The translations under genes and the position numbers were made by a program. A DNA stretch of 45,461 nt from Lentisphaerota bacterium. Its GTDB lineage: Bacteria; Verrucomicrobiota; Lentisphaeria; Victivallales; Victivallaceae. Positions 1-7,041 of the stretch are shown piece after piece. Numbering within the stretch: the stretch's first letter is position 1; each line of letters begins with the position of its first letter. Below the pieces are notes generated by a model. It searched no databases. It was not told where the DNA came from and was given only the letters and a program-made list of their open reading frames with translations. The DNA lies in NCBI GenBank assembly GCA_015061865.1, contig SUVU01000003.1:1-45461 (forward strand), read 5' to 3'.

Positions 1-564
1 GTCCGGCGGTTGCCGATGGATGCCGGCTGCGTGGTGCAGAATGTCGGTACCGCGGCGGCATTGGCTGATGCGGTGGTTCTGGGGATCCCGCTGGTGGAAC
101 GTATTGTCACCGTTACCGGTGAAGTCGTGGTCAATCCCGGCAACTGGGAATTGAAAATCGGTACTCCCGCTATTGAAGCGGTAAAGCTGGCCGGCGGTGT
201 TACTGCCGAACCGGGGAAATTGATTTTCGGCGGTCCGATGATGGGATTCGCCCAGAAATCTTTTGATGTGCCGATCGCCAAAAATACTTCCGGAATACTG
301 CTGCTGCCGGTGAAAGTGGCGCTGAATTTTGCTTCGACCGGTTGTATCAGATGCGGCAGATGCGTGCAGGGATGTCCGATGCATTTGCTGCCGTGTCTGC
401 TGTCAACGGCGATCGAAGCTGACCGGTTTGATCTGGCGGCGCAGAATCATGTGATGGATTGCATGGAGTGCGGCTCCTGCGCCTACGTCTGCCCCGACCA
501 CCGGCCGCTGGTTCAGAATATCCGGCGTGCCAAAGCCGAATTGCGTAAACAGTCTGCCAAGTAA
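1..564 (+). CDS. rnfC: RNF complex subunit C, C-terminal part (cut by window start)
   Basis: The reading frame is open from base 1, so the N-terminal half (NADH/FMN-binding part) lies outside the window. RnfC is the peripheral iron-sulfur subunit that takes electrons at the NAD side of the ferredoxin:NAD+ oxidoreductase. Visible are the VVQNVGTAAA segment typical of RnfC/NqrF-like SLBB regions and two [4Fe-4S] ferredoxin motifs, CIRCGRCVQGCP and CMECGSCAYVCP, followed by a short basic tail. It is 12 bases upstream of rnfD and clearly in the same operon. In the ABCDGE order known from gammaproteobacteria, rnfA and rnfB would lie upstream, outside this window. Confidence 0.93.
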   Translation, partial: VRRLPMDAGCVVQNVGTAAALADAVVLGIPLVERIVTVTGEVVVNPGNWELKIGTPAIEAVKLAGGVTAEPGKLIFGGPMMGFAQKSFDVPIAKNTSGILLLPVKVALNFASTGCIRCGRCVQGCPMHLLPCLLSTAIEADRFDLAAQNHVMDCMECGSCAYVCPDHRPLVQNIRRAKAELRKQSAK

Positions 565-576
565 GGATGATATATT

Positions 577-1683
577 ATGGAAACGGCAAAAAATAATGAA
601 GCAATAAAACTTCCGACCGGGAAGAATCTGGTGTTGAGCTCCTCTCCGCACCTTTCGGTCGGTGCCAGTTTGCAGAAAATTATGGGCGGGGTGCTGCTGG
701 CGATGCTGCCGGCGGTGATCGCCGCAGTGTATTTTTTCGGGATCCGGGCATTGCTGGTGATCCTTTATACCACTTTTTGTTGTGTGGCTGCTGAAGCCGT
801 GTGGTGCCGATTCGCCGGTAAGCCGGCATTGAAAACGGTCAGCGATTGTTCTGCTGCGGTGACGGGAGTGCTGTTGGCGCTCTGTCTGCCGGTTTCAGTG
901 CCGCTGTATGTGCCGCCGATCGGAGCGATATTGGCGATCTGGCTGGGGAAGCAGGTGTATGGCGGTTTGGGCAATAATCCTTTCAATCCGGCGCTGGTCG
1001 CCCGGGTGGGATTGCTGATCGCATTGCCTGCCGCCATGACGGCGTGGACTCCGTCGCGGGGAATGGTTGAGGAAAATTATCCCCAGCGGCAATTGTTTAT
1101 CAGTTCGACAGATGCGGTAACTTGCGCTACTCCGCTTGGTGTGGCTAAAAATTCGGTGAAATCTTCTGATAACACCGTACCTGCCACCACCGGCGAAGAA
1201 AACTCTGTCGATGATAATGAGTTGTATATCCGTTATTTTCTCGGAGATCGTGCCGGTTGTCTGGGGGAAACCAGTGTGCTGGCGCTGCTGTTGGGATTTC
1301 TGGTGCTGGTGGCATTGAACCTGATCAACTGGCGGGTCCCGGTGCTGTTTATCGGCACGGTGGCAATAGTAACTTTTGCCGCCAACCGGATCGCTCCGGA
1401 AGCCTGTCCCAGCAGCCTGTTCCACATTCTGAATGGCGGCTTGCTGTTGGGGGCGGTTTTTATGGCAACTGATATGGTGACCAGTCCGATCACCGGACTC
1501 GGGTGCGTGGTTTTTGCCATCGGTTGCGGCGTGGTCACATCGGTGATCCGGCTCTGGGGAAGTTACCCGGAGGGGGTGAGTTTTGCGATACTGTTTATGA
1601 ATGCGCTGGTGCCGTTGATCGACCGTTGGTGCGGCGGCAGACCTTTCGGTTATGTCCGGATGCGGAAAGGAGAGGCAAAATGA
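577..1683 (+). CDS. rnfD: RNF complex subunit D, membrane flavoprotein
   Basis: RnfD is an integral membrane subunit of the ion-translocating ferredoxin:NAD+ oxidoreductase, related to NqrB. The 368-residue protein has many hydrophobic segments and the conserved NNPFNPALV block. It carries a DAVTCATPL motif at residues 179-187, in which Thr185 matches the threonine that takes covalent FMN in RnfD/NqrB; the usual Ser/Gly before Ala-Thr is Cys here. A long hydrophilic insertion follows it (about residues 188-215). The start ATG follows an AAGGATGA ribosome-binding region. The stop overlaps the rnfG start (ATGA), which indicates translational coupling. Confidence 0.95.
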   Translation: METAKNNEAIKLPTGKNLVLSSSPHLSVGASLQKIMGGVLLAMLPAVIAAVYFFGIRALLVILYTTFCCVAAEAVWCRFAGKPALKTVSDCSAAVTGVLLALCLPVSVPLYVPPIGAILAIWLGKQVYGGLGNNPFNPALVARVGLLIALPAAMTAWTPSRGMVEENYPQRQLFISSTDAVTCATPLGVAKNSVKSSDNTVPATTGEENSVDDNELYIRYFLGDRAGCLGETSVLALLLGFLVLVALNLINWRVPVLFIGTVAIVTFAANRIAPEACPSSLFHILNGGLLLGAVFMATDMVTSPITGLGCVVFAIGCGVVTSVIRLWGSYPEGVSFAILFMNALVPLIDRWCGGRPFGYVRMRKGEAK

Positions 1684-2318
1684 GCTTGCGAGATTCCGAA
1701 AATATGTGGGTGCTGGGCGGCTTTCTCGGTGCAGTGGCATTGATCGCTGCATTGACACTGGCATGGGTTTCCGGCTTGACTGCCCAGCCGATTCAGGCGG
1801 CGAAAGAACAAAACCGCAATAAAATGCTGCGTCATTTGCAACTGCCGGAATTTGACCGTGTCGGCAAAGATGTCGTGATCGACGGAATTGATTTTTGTGC
1901 AGTTTATAAAAATGACAAATTGACCGGTTTTGTGGGGCAGGGCAGTAATCGTCAGGGCTATGCCGGGGAAATTGAAGCGATGGTCGGCATCGGTATTGAC
2001 GGTAAAATCACCACCGTGCAGATTTTGCGGCATAAAGAAACTCCCGGACTCGGAGCAAACGTCTGTGATCGTAAATTTCAGCGCAGTGTGACCAATTTGA
2101 CTGAGAAAGCACCGGAAATTCCGGAGAATAAATTCCTGGATCAATTTAACGGTTTGGAAACAGATACTGCCGGAATCTGGAAAATAAGTAAAGACGGTGG
2201 AAATATTGAGTACCGTACCGGTGCTACGGTATCCAGCCGGGCGATTACAGCTCTGGTCGATGATATCAGTAAAATATTTGCCGCCAACCGGGAGAAAATT
2301 CAGGAGGCTTCAAAATGA
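1680..2318 (+). CDS. rnfG: RNF complex subunit G, FMN-binding protein
   Basis: RnfG is the single-span, externally facing flavin subunit of RNF, related to NqrC. The 212-residue protein has one N-terminal membrane segment (about residues 9-34) and an FMN-binding domain. The flavinylation motif appears as TGATVSS with Thr183 as the likely phosphoester-linked FMN site; the first residue is Thr rather than the common Ser. The ATG at 1680 was chosen because it overlaps the rnfD stop as ATGA and has AAAGGAGAGG just upstream. A longer open frame reaching back to 1503 lies inside rnfD and is not credible. The gene overlaps rnfE by four bases. Confidence 0.94.
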   Translation: MSLRDSENMWVLGGFLGAVALIAALTLAWVSGLTAQPIQAAKEQNRNKMLRHLQLPEFDRVGKDVVIDGIDFCAVYKNDKLTGFVGQGSNRQGYAGEIEAMVGIGIDGKITTVQILRHKETPGLGANVCDRKFQRSVTNLTEKAPEIPENKFLDQFNGLETDTAGIWKISKDGGNIEYRTGATVSSRAITALVDDISKIFAANREKIQEASK

Positions 2319-2995
2319 AAAACTCTTGTTTCAATGATTTTATCAAAGGCATCTGGAAAGAAAATCCGGTGCTGGTGCTGTTGCTCGGCACCTGTCCGAC
2401 TCTGGCTCTGACCAGCAGTGCCACCAATGGGGCAGGTATGGGATTGGCGACGACGTGTGTATTGATAGGCAGTAATTTTGTAATCAGTCTTATTGCCGGA
2501 ATCACGCCGAAAAAAATCCGTATTCCGGTTTACATTGTGGTAATTGCGGCTTTTGTGACGGTGGTCGATTTGCTGATGCAGGCGTATGCGCCGCCGGCAT
2601 TGTATGAAGCGTTGGGGATATTTATCCCTCTGATCGTGGTTAATTGCATCGTGCTGGGCAGGGCGGAGGCGTTTGCATCTAAAAATTCGCCGTTCCGTTC
2701 CATGCTTGACGGTTTCGGTATGGGGTTGGGCTTTACGTTGGCATTGACTTTGATCGGTGTCGTGCGGGAGTTTCTGTGCAGCGGGGCGGTTTTCGGGATC
2801 AAAATGATTCCCGGTTGGACGACAGATTTTCTGTTGCCGGGTGCAGCTCCGGGAGCATTTATTATTGTCGGAGTTATTCTGGCGATAAAAAATTACTGCA
2901 ATCGCCGCGCGGCGGTAAAAGCCGGAAAACTTTATGTGCCGCCGCAGGGATTGGATTGCCGCAATTGCCATATTTGCAGCATTTCCGAGGACTGA
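2315..2995 (+). CDS. rnfE: RNF complex subunit E, membrane protein with Cys-rich tail
   Basis: RnfE is a six-span membrane subunit paired with RnfA in RNF (NqrD/NqrE family). The start of the protein (WKENPVLVLLLGTCPTLA) and VNCIVLGRAEAF contain the two conserved membrane cysteines, Cys27 and Cys111, which in this family bind an iron-sulfur centre within the membrane. It starts four bases inside rnfG, with AGGAGG upstream. The C-terminus carries an extra hydrophilic tail ending in CRNCHIC (Cys215, 218, 221), which is not part of the usual core. RnfA is the close paralogue, but the N-terminal segment and operon position after rnfG favour RnfE. No rnfA follows. Confidence 0.92.
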   Translation: MKNSCFNDFIKGIWKENPVLVLLLGTCPTLALTSSATNGAGMGLATTCVLIGSNFVISLIAGITPKKIRIPVYIVVIAAFVTVVDLLMQAYAPPALYEALGIFIPLIVVNCIVLGRAEAFASKNSPFRSMLDGFGMGLGFTLALTLIGVVREFLCSGAVFGIKMIPGWTTDFLLPGAAPGAFIIVGVILAIKNYCNRRAAVKAGKLYVPPQGLDCRNCHICSISED

Positions 2996-3051
2996 AAACG
3001 GGAAAAAAGATAAAAAAAGTGCGAAAAATCGAGGTTATTGCCGGGAAAGAC

Positions 3052-3080
3052 TTGTAAAAGTCACTATTGGAGTGTAATTT
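3052..3080 (+). promoter_or_regulatory. Candidate promoter of the TPR gene
   Basis: TTGTAA (3052-3057), a 17-base spacer and TAATTT (3075-3080) fit a sigma-70 promoter for the gene at 3123. The -10 element lies inside a palindrome (3072-3084). Seen in sequence only. Confidence 0.4.
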
Positions 3081-3108
3081 ACACAATGATCGTGACAAAT
3101 GTAATTTA
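3072..3108. promoter_or_regulatory. Palindrome GTGTAATTTACAC and repeated TGTAATTTA
   Basis: GTGTAATTTACAC (3072-3084) is a 6-base inverted repeat around one central base. The nine bases TGTAATTTA recur at 3100-3108, 27 bases downstream. Both lie between rnfE and the TPR gene, over and after the candidate -10. A dimeric repressor site is the simplest reading. The regulator is unknown. Confidence 0.35.
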
Positions 3109-3122
3109 TCGGAAAAATTTTT

Positions 3123-4523
3123 ATGGAAAGAAAAACAGTCAGTCAGGCTCCCATATATGTCCGTGATGCATTGAATCGGGCAGCGAAATGTGCGGCGGCG
3201 GGAGATTTTGACAATGCCATTATGACCTTGTTGCCGGTGATCCGTAATAATCCTGCGGTGGCAATGCTTTATGATAAAATCCGCGAATACGAACTGGGCA
3301 GATTGCGTACCCAGGGAGGCGGAGTCAAGTTTTTGGCAGGATTGTTTGCTTTATTCAAAGTGCCGGTGATCCGTATTGTCGGGATCACTGATCCGGTAAA
3401 GGCAATGGCGATGTGCGAATCATCGTTGGCGTTTTGCGTTGACAACAGTTTGATGCTTTCCACGCTGGCGGCGGTTGCCAGAGCTGCGGATGCGCCCTGG
3501 GCTGAAGCGACGTCATATATGGTGTTGAATAAGTTGCATCCCATTAAAAGCCCGGGACAGTTGCGGAATATGGCAGAGGCGATGCAGCGCAATGGTCAGG
3601 CATTGGATGCGTTGAAAATTCAGCATGATATGGTGTCCAAACAGCAGGTGAAAACTCTTGCTGATAAATCTGATTTGCGTTCAGCAATGGCATTGGCAAG
3701 TATCGAACGCGGTAAATTCAATAACAAAAAATCCAACAAAGCCAATACTGCGGATGCCGAAGATGCGGTCATTCAGCAGTTGCTTGACGGTACCATCCAT
3801 GATGCTTCGCAGGCGCAGTTGCTGATTGAAAAATTTACTGCTGAATTACGTAAAAATGACTCGATCGACATGCGGCGCAAGCTGGCTGAAGCGTATATGG
3901 TCGCTGAAAAATATGAGGATGCATTGCGGGAATACCGTTCGGTCGCAGAAAAAGTCGGCGTTACCGATCCGGTTTTGGACAAACATATTGAAAAAGCCTA
4001 TATCGCTCAGCTCAATGAGGGGATCAAACAGTTGCGGGCAACCCCGGAAAGTTTTGAAGAACCCGAAGCCCAGATCGCCGAATTGGAGGAGGAGATCGCC
4101 TCTTACCGTTGGCGTCATGCGGTGCGCCGGGCTGAAATGTTCCCCAATGATATGCAGCTGCAGTTTGATTTGGGGGAATTGCAGTTTGAGCGCAATATGA
4201 TCGACGAAGCGATTGCCACTTTTACTGCGGTTGCAGAAAATCCGCAGAAACGTCGCGGCAGTTTGGTCTATCTCGGCAGATGTGCATTGTTGAAAAATGA
4301 TGCTGCACGGGCAGTGGAGTTGCTCAGTACTGCGGTTAATGATATGGCCCGCATGGATAAATATAAACGCGAAGCTCTCTATTATCTGGGCAATGCCCGT
4401 GAGGCTGTCGGTGATAATACCGGAGCGTTTGAGGCTTACCGGCAAATCAGTGTGAGCATGGAAAATTACCGTGATGTTCCTCAGCGCATGAGTGCGTTGC
4501 AGGGTGCGATGGAATCTAAATAA
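3123..4523 (+). CDS. Tetratricopeptide-repeat protein, cytoplasmic
   Basis: This 466-residue protein of helical repeats has no signal peptide. TPR-like pairs are visible near residues 20-60 (AAAGDFDNAIMTLLPVI), 255-290 (YMVAEKYEDALREYRSVAE) and 345-455 (FDLGELQFERNMIDEAIATF, YLGRCALLKNDAARAVELL, YYLGNAREAVGDNTGAFEAY). Such repeats act as protein-binding scaffolds; the partner is not identifiable from sequence. The gene is followed 32 bases later by the TRKT-repeat membrane-anchored protein, and the two appear to be one transcription unit ending at the hairpin at 5405-5442. The start ATG has only a weak ribosome-binding site (GGA about ten bases upstream). The function is unknown. Confidence 0.85.
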   Translation: MERKTVSQAPIYVRDALNRAAKCAAAGDFDNAIMTLLPVIRNNPAVAMLYDKIREYELGRLRTQGGGVKFLAGLFALFKVPVIRIVGITDPVKAMAMCESSLAFCVDNSLMLSTLAAVARAADAPWAEATSYMVLNKLHPIKSPGQLRNMAEAMQRNGQALDALKIQHDMVSKQQVKTLADKSDLRSAMALASIERGKFNNKKSNKANTADAEDAVIQQLLDGTIHDASQAQLLIEKFTAELRKNDSIDMRRKLAEAYMVAEKYEDALREYRSVAEKVGVTDPVLDKHIEKAYIAQLNEGIKQLRATPESFEEPEAQIAELEEEIASYRWRHAVRRAEMFPNDMQLQFDLGELQFERNMIDEAIATFTAVAENPQKRRGSLVYLGRCALLKNDAARAVELLSTAVNDMARMDKYKREALYYLGNAREAVGDNTGAFEAYRQISVSMENYRDVPQRMSALQGAMESK

Positions 4524-4555
4524 AATTAACATATTTTACGAAAGGAACAATGCAA

Positions 4556-5380
4556 ATGGCAGAGGAAAACAACAGCATGGCTTCCGCCCCGATGGAAGAT
4601 ACCAGAACCCGTAAAACAGTGCGCTTGCGTTCGATCGCCAGTGAAGTGGCTGCCGCTGCACCTGCGGCTGCTGCCCCCGCCGCTCCTGCCCCGGCAGCGC
4701 CTGCGGCAGCTCCTGTGGCTGATGTTGACAATACAATGACCCGCAAAACGATAAAACTCCGCCCGATGCGCCCGGAAGTGTCTGCTGCTCCGACGCCAGT
4801 CGCTCCTGTGGCTGCTCCGGCCCCTGCCGCTCCGACGCCGGTCGCTCCTGTTGCTGCTCCGGCCCCTGCCGCTCCGACGCCGGTCGCTCCGGTGGCATTG
4901 GAGGACGATACCCGTACCCGTAAAACGGTGATGATCCGTCCGGCGGTCAAAGCTGCTCCTGCGGCAACTCCGGCTGCTGCCCCTGCTGCGGTTGAAGATG
5001 ATGACCGTACAGTAAAAATCACCCGTCCGGCTCCGAAACCGATCACGTCCAAGCCGGTTGCTCCGGCTGCGGCACCGAAACCGCTGGTTCCGGGGAATTC
5101 CGGCGGGGTTCCGTTAAAACCTGCCGCCCCTGCCGCCCCGTCTCCGGTTGCTTCTGCCCCGGTCGCTCCGTCCCCGGTCGCTCCGGCTGCAGTCGGTGAA
5201 AAAATCCAACCTGAAGTCATGGACGATGTTGAGGTTGCTCCAGCTGGATGTTCAAAGGCGGTGACGATCATTGCGGCATTGGCATTGATCAGCGTTTTGG
5301 GTACGGCGGTGTTGACGACTGTGCATTACCTGAAATATGAACAGGGTATTGAGATTTCCATACCCGGCTTGTCAAAGTGA
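4556..5380 (+). CDS. Ala/Pro-rich protein with repeated TRKT motifs and C-terminal membrane anchor
   Basis: I do not recognise a family. About 80 percent of the protein is low-complexity Ala/Pro, with four spaced copies of a basic-Thr motif: TRTRKTVRLR (residues 16-25), TMTRKTIKLRP (about 60-70), TRTRKTVMIRP (about 119-129) and a degenerate DRTVKITRP (about 149-158). Acidic residues precede each one. A hydrophobic stretch near residues 235-258 is followed by a short tail, as in a tail-anchored inner-membrane protein with the long arm in the cytoplasm. The preferred start is the ATG at 4556, nine bases after AAAGGA; an ATG at 4550 is possible but too close. The context is the TPR protein upstream, which may be its partner (inference). 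Confidence 0.8.
   Translation: MAEENNSMASAPMEDTRTRKTVRLRSIASEVAAAAPAAAAPAAPAPAAPAAAPVADVDNTMTRKTIKLRPMRPEVSAAPTPVAPVAAPAPAAPTPVAPVAAPAPAAPTPVAPVALEDDTRTRKTVMIRPAVKAAPAATPAAAPAAVEDDDRTVKITRPAPKPITSKPVAPAAAPKPLVPGNSGGVPLKPAAPAAPSPVASAPVAPSPVAPAAVGEKIQPEVMDDVEVAPAGCSKAVTIIAALALISVLGTAVLTTVHYLKYEQGIEISIPGLSK
4787..4894 (+). repeat. 42-base tandem repeat, about 2.6 copies, inside a coding region
   Basis: Two full 42-base copies (4787-4828, 4829-4870) and a partial third copy encode the 14-residue unit APTPVAPVAAPAPA. The copies are nearly identical at the DNA level, so they arose by recent duplication and could vary in number between strains. The reading frame is kept. Confidence 0.85.
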
Positions 5381-5404
5381 TATGCCGCAAGTGGTTTGTT
5401 GACA

Positions 5405-5442
5405 GGAAAATGGGAGGAACGAATGCCGTTTCTCCCATTTCC
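5405..5442 (+). terminator. Strong hairpin, likely transcription terminator
   Basis: GGAAAATGGGAG and CTCCCATTTCC pair with one bulged base, continuing inward through a G-T pair and AACG/CGTT around a five-base loop. A T-rich stretch follows after a few bases, but there is no perfect T-run. It separates the TRKT-repeat gene from kdsB. Confidence 0.6.
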
Positions 5443-5477
5443 ATTTGAATACTGTTGTTTTTGCAGATGAGGTTGTT

Positions 5478-6320
5478 ATGAAAAGTTTGATAGTTATTCC
5501 TGCCCGTTACGGGTCAAAACGTTTCCCCGGCAAACCTTTGGCTGAACTTGCCGGCAAAGCGATTTTGCAGCGGGTTTGGGATATTGCTGCATCGGTGTGT
5601 GCCAACCGCAAAGATTGTGAAGCGGTCGTTGCCACTGAAACGCCGGTGAAACCCGGTGAAGGCAGTGCCTTGATCGTGGATTATTGTGAAAAACATAATA
5701 TCCCGGTGGAGATCACTCCTGACAGTTGCCGTTCCGGTTCTGACCGGGTTTGGGCGGTGGCTTCTGCCCGGCGGGAGAAACCTGAAGTCCTGTTGAATTT
5801 GCAAGGCGATAATCCGTTGTGTCCGCCGCAGTTTTTGAATGCGCTGCTTGATGCGTTTGATACCCATCGGGAAACCATGGTTGCTACTGCCTACACCCGG
5901 TTGGATTGGCAGGCGCTGGCGGCGTTGCGGGAATCCAAAAAAACTTCACCGTTTTCCGGCACAACTGCCATTATCGGCAGTGACGGTAATGCAAAATGGT
6001 TTTCAAAAAACATCATTCCCGCCATCCGTGGTGAGGAAAAACTGGCGGCGGTTAATCCGTTTTCGCCGGTATGCCGTCACATCGGACTTTATGCGTATAA
6101 ATATGCCGCATTGGCATTTTTCTCGCAATCTCCGCTTGGTGAATACGAGCAATTTGAACAGTTGGAGCAACTGCGTTTTATTGAAAACGGTATCCCGGTG
6201 CGGATGGTGGAAGTTACTTATCCGGCGGGGTTCGATGCCGCCACCAGCGGGGTGGACAGCCCGGAAGATTTGGCACGGGCGGAAAAACTTATTGCAAGTG
6301 CAGGGGAATTGTTGAAATGA
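5478..6320 (+). CDS. kdsB: 3-deoxy-manno-octulosonate cytidylyltransferase (CMP-KDO synthetase)
   Basis: KdsB activates KDO with CTP to give CMP-KDO for lipid A-core assembly, so the cell very likely makes LPS. Family signatures seen are the nucleotide loop PARYGSKRFPGKPL at the N-terminus, NLQGDNPLCP (usually NVQGDEP, the metal-binding Asp retained), GLYAYKYAAL and LEQLRFIENG. It is about 280 residues, longer than the usual 245-255, with extra sequence near residues 60-75. The ATG at 5478 is chosen because homology begins there; an in-frame TTG farther upstream adds residues unlike the family. The stop overlaps the next gene by four bases (ATGA). Confidence 0.9.
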   Translation: MKSLIVIPARYGSKRFPGKPLAELAGKAILQRVWDIAASVCANRKDCEAVVATETPVKPGEGSALIVDYCEKHNIPVEITPDSCRSGSDRVWAVASARREKPEVLLNLQGDNPLCPPQFLNALLDAFDTHRETMVATAYTRLDWQALAALRESKKTSPFSGTTAIIGSDGNAKWFSKNIIPAIRGEEKLAAVNPFSPVCRHIGLYAYKYAALAFFSQSPLGEYEQFEQLEQLRFIENGIPVRMVEVTYPAGFDAATSGVDSPEDLARAEKLIASAGELLK

Positions 6321-7012
6321 GTGATGTCACCAGATTGATCGTCGTCAGACATGGCAATACGTTTAATTCCGGGGATGTGATCCTGCGGGTCGGCAGTGCC
6401 ACTGATATTCCGTTGACGGAAAAAGGGATGCTGCAGGGCGAGGCGGTCGGCAAAAGTCTGCAACAACAGAATTATTCAATTGATGTCGTATTTCATGCTC
6501 CGTTGCAGCGGACGGCCCAGAGTGCCGCCGGTATTCTGAAATCGTTTCCCGATGCGGAGGTCAATACGGCAGAATTTCTGACCGAGCTTGATTATGGTCA
6601 GGATGATGGCAAACCGGAAGATGATGTACTGCTGCGTCTGGGCGTGGTGGAAAGCCGCAATGCGATTACTCCGCAGACTTCTCTGGACGAATTGCGTGCT
6701 GCCGGCAAAGCGGCATTGAAAAAATGGGATTCGGAAGCAATATTGCCTGCCGGATGGGATTTTTTAGCCGGGCGGGCGGCGAAATTGGAGTCCGATTGGC
6801 AGGAATTTGCCGACAAAGTGGTTGCGGATTATGCCGGTAAAACGGTGGTGGCAGTGACCAGCAACGGCATTGCCAGATTTTCCAAAGTTCTCTTGCCGCA
6901 GGGCGTTGCGCTGGATGGATCATTGAAACTTGCCACCGGAGCGTATGGCGTGTATGAGTATGACGGCAAGTGCTGGCGCTGTGCCGCATGGAACGTGCGT
7001 CCTGAATTATAA
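6317..7012 (+). CDS. Histidine phosphatase superfamily protein, second catalytic His replaced
   Basis: The N-terminal RHGNT (Arg11, His12) is the phospho-accepting motif of the phosphoglycerate-mutase/acid-phosphatase superfamily. The later LQRTAQSA and LDYGQDDGK segments also fit. The position normally filled by SHGG near the C-terminus reads TSNG (residues 181-184), so the second catalytic histidine is Asn183. Activity and substrate are therefore uncertain. The gene is translationally coupled to kdsB, so a role in sugar-phosphate handling, for example KDO-8-phosphate dephosphorylation, is conceivable but is inference only. The usual KDO-8P phosphatase is a HAD enzyme. Confidence 0.82.
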   Translation: MSDVTRLIVVRHGNTFNSGDVILRVGSATDIPLTEKGMLQGEAVGKSLQQQNYSIDVVFHAPLQRTAQSAAGILKSFPDAEVNTAEFLTELDYGQDDGKPEDDVLLRLGVVESRNAITPQTSLDELRAAGKAALKKWDSEAILPAGWDFLAGRAAKLESDWQEFADKVVADYAGKTVVAVTSNGIARFSKVLLPQGVALDGSLKLATGAYGVYEYDGKCWRCAAWNVRPEL

Positions 7013-7041
7013 AGTTTAATTTTATTACATATCAAGGTGTT

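Noticed and set aside
1-2995. Apparent loss of rnfA and rnfB
   Set aside because: The window starts inside rnfC. In the ABCDGE gene order the missing subunits would lie just upstream, so nothing suggests loss.
4787-4894. Repeats as a CRISPR array
   Set aside because: The copies are directly adjacent with no spacers and encode Ala/Pro in frame; no cas gene is present.
4516-5271. Antisense Gly/Ala-rich frame over the TRKT-repeat gene
   Set aside because: It is the reverse complement of Ala/Pro-rich coding sequence; the plus strand has the ribosome-binding site, repeated TRKT motifs and a membrane anchor.
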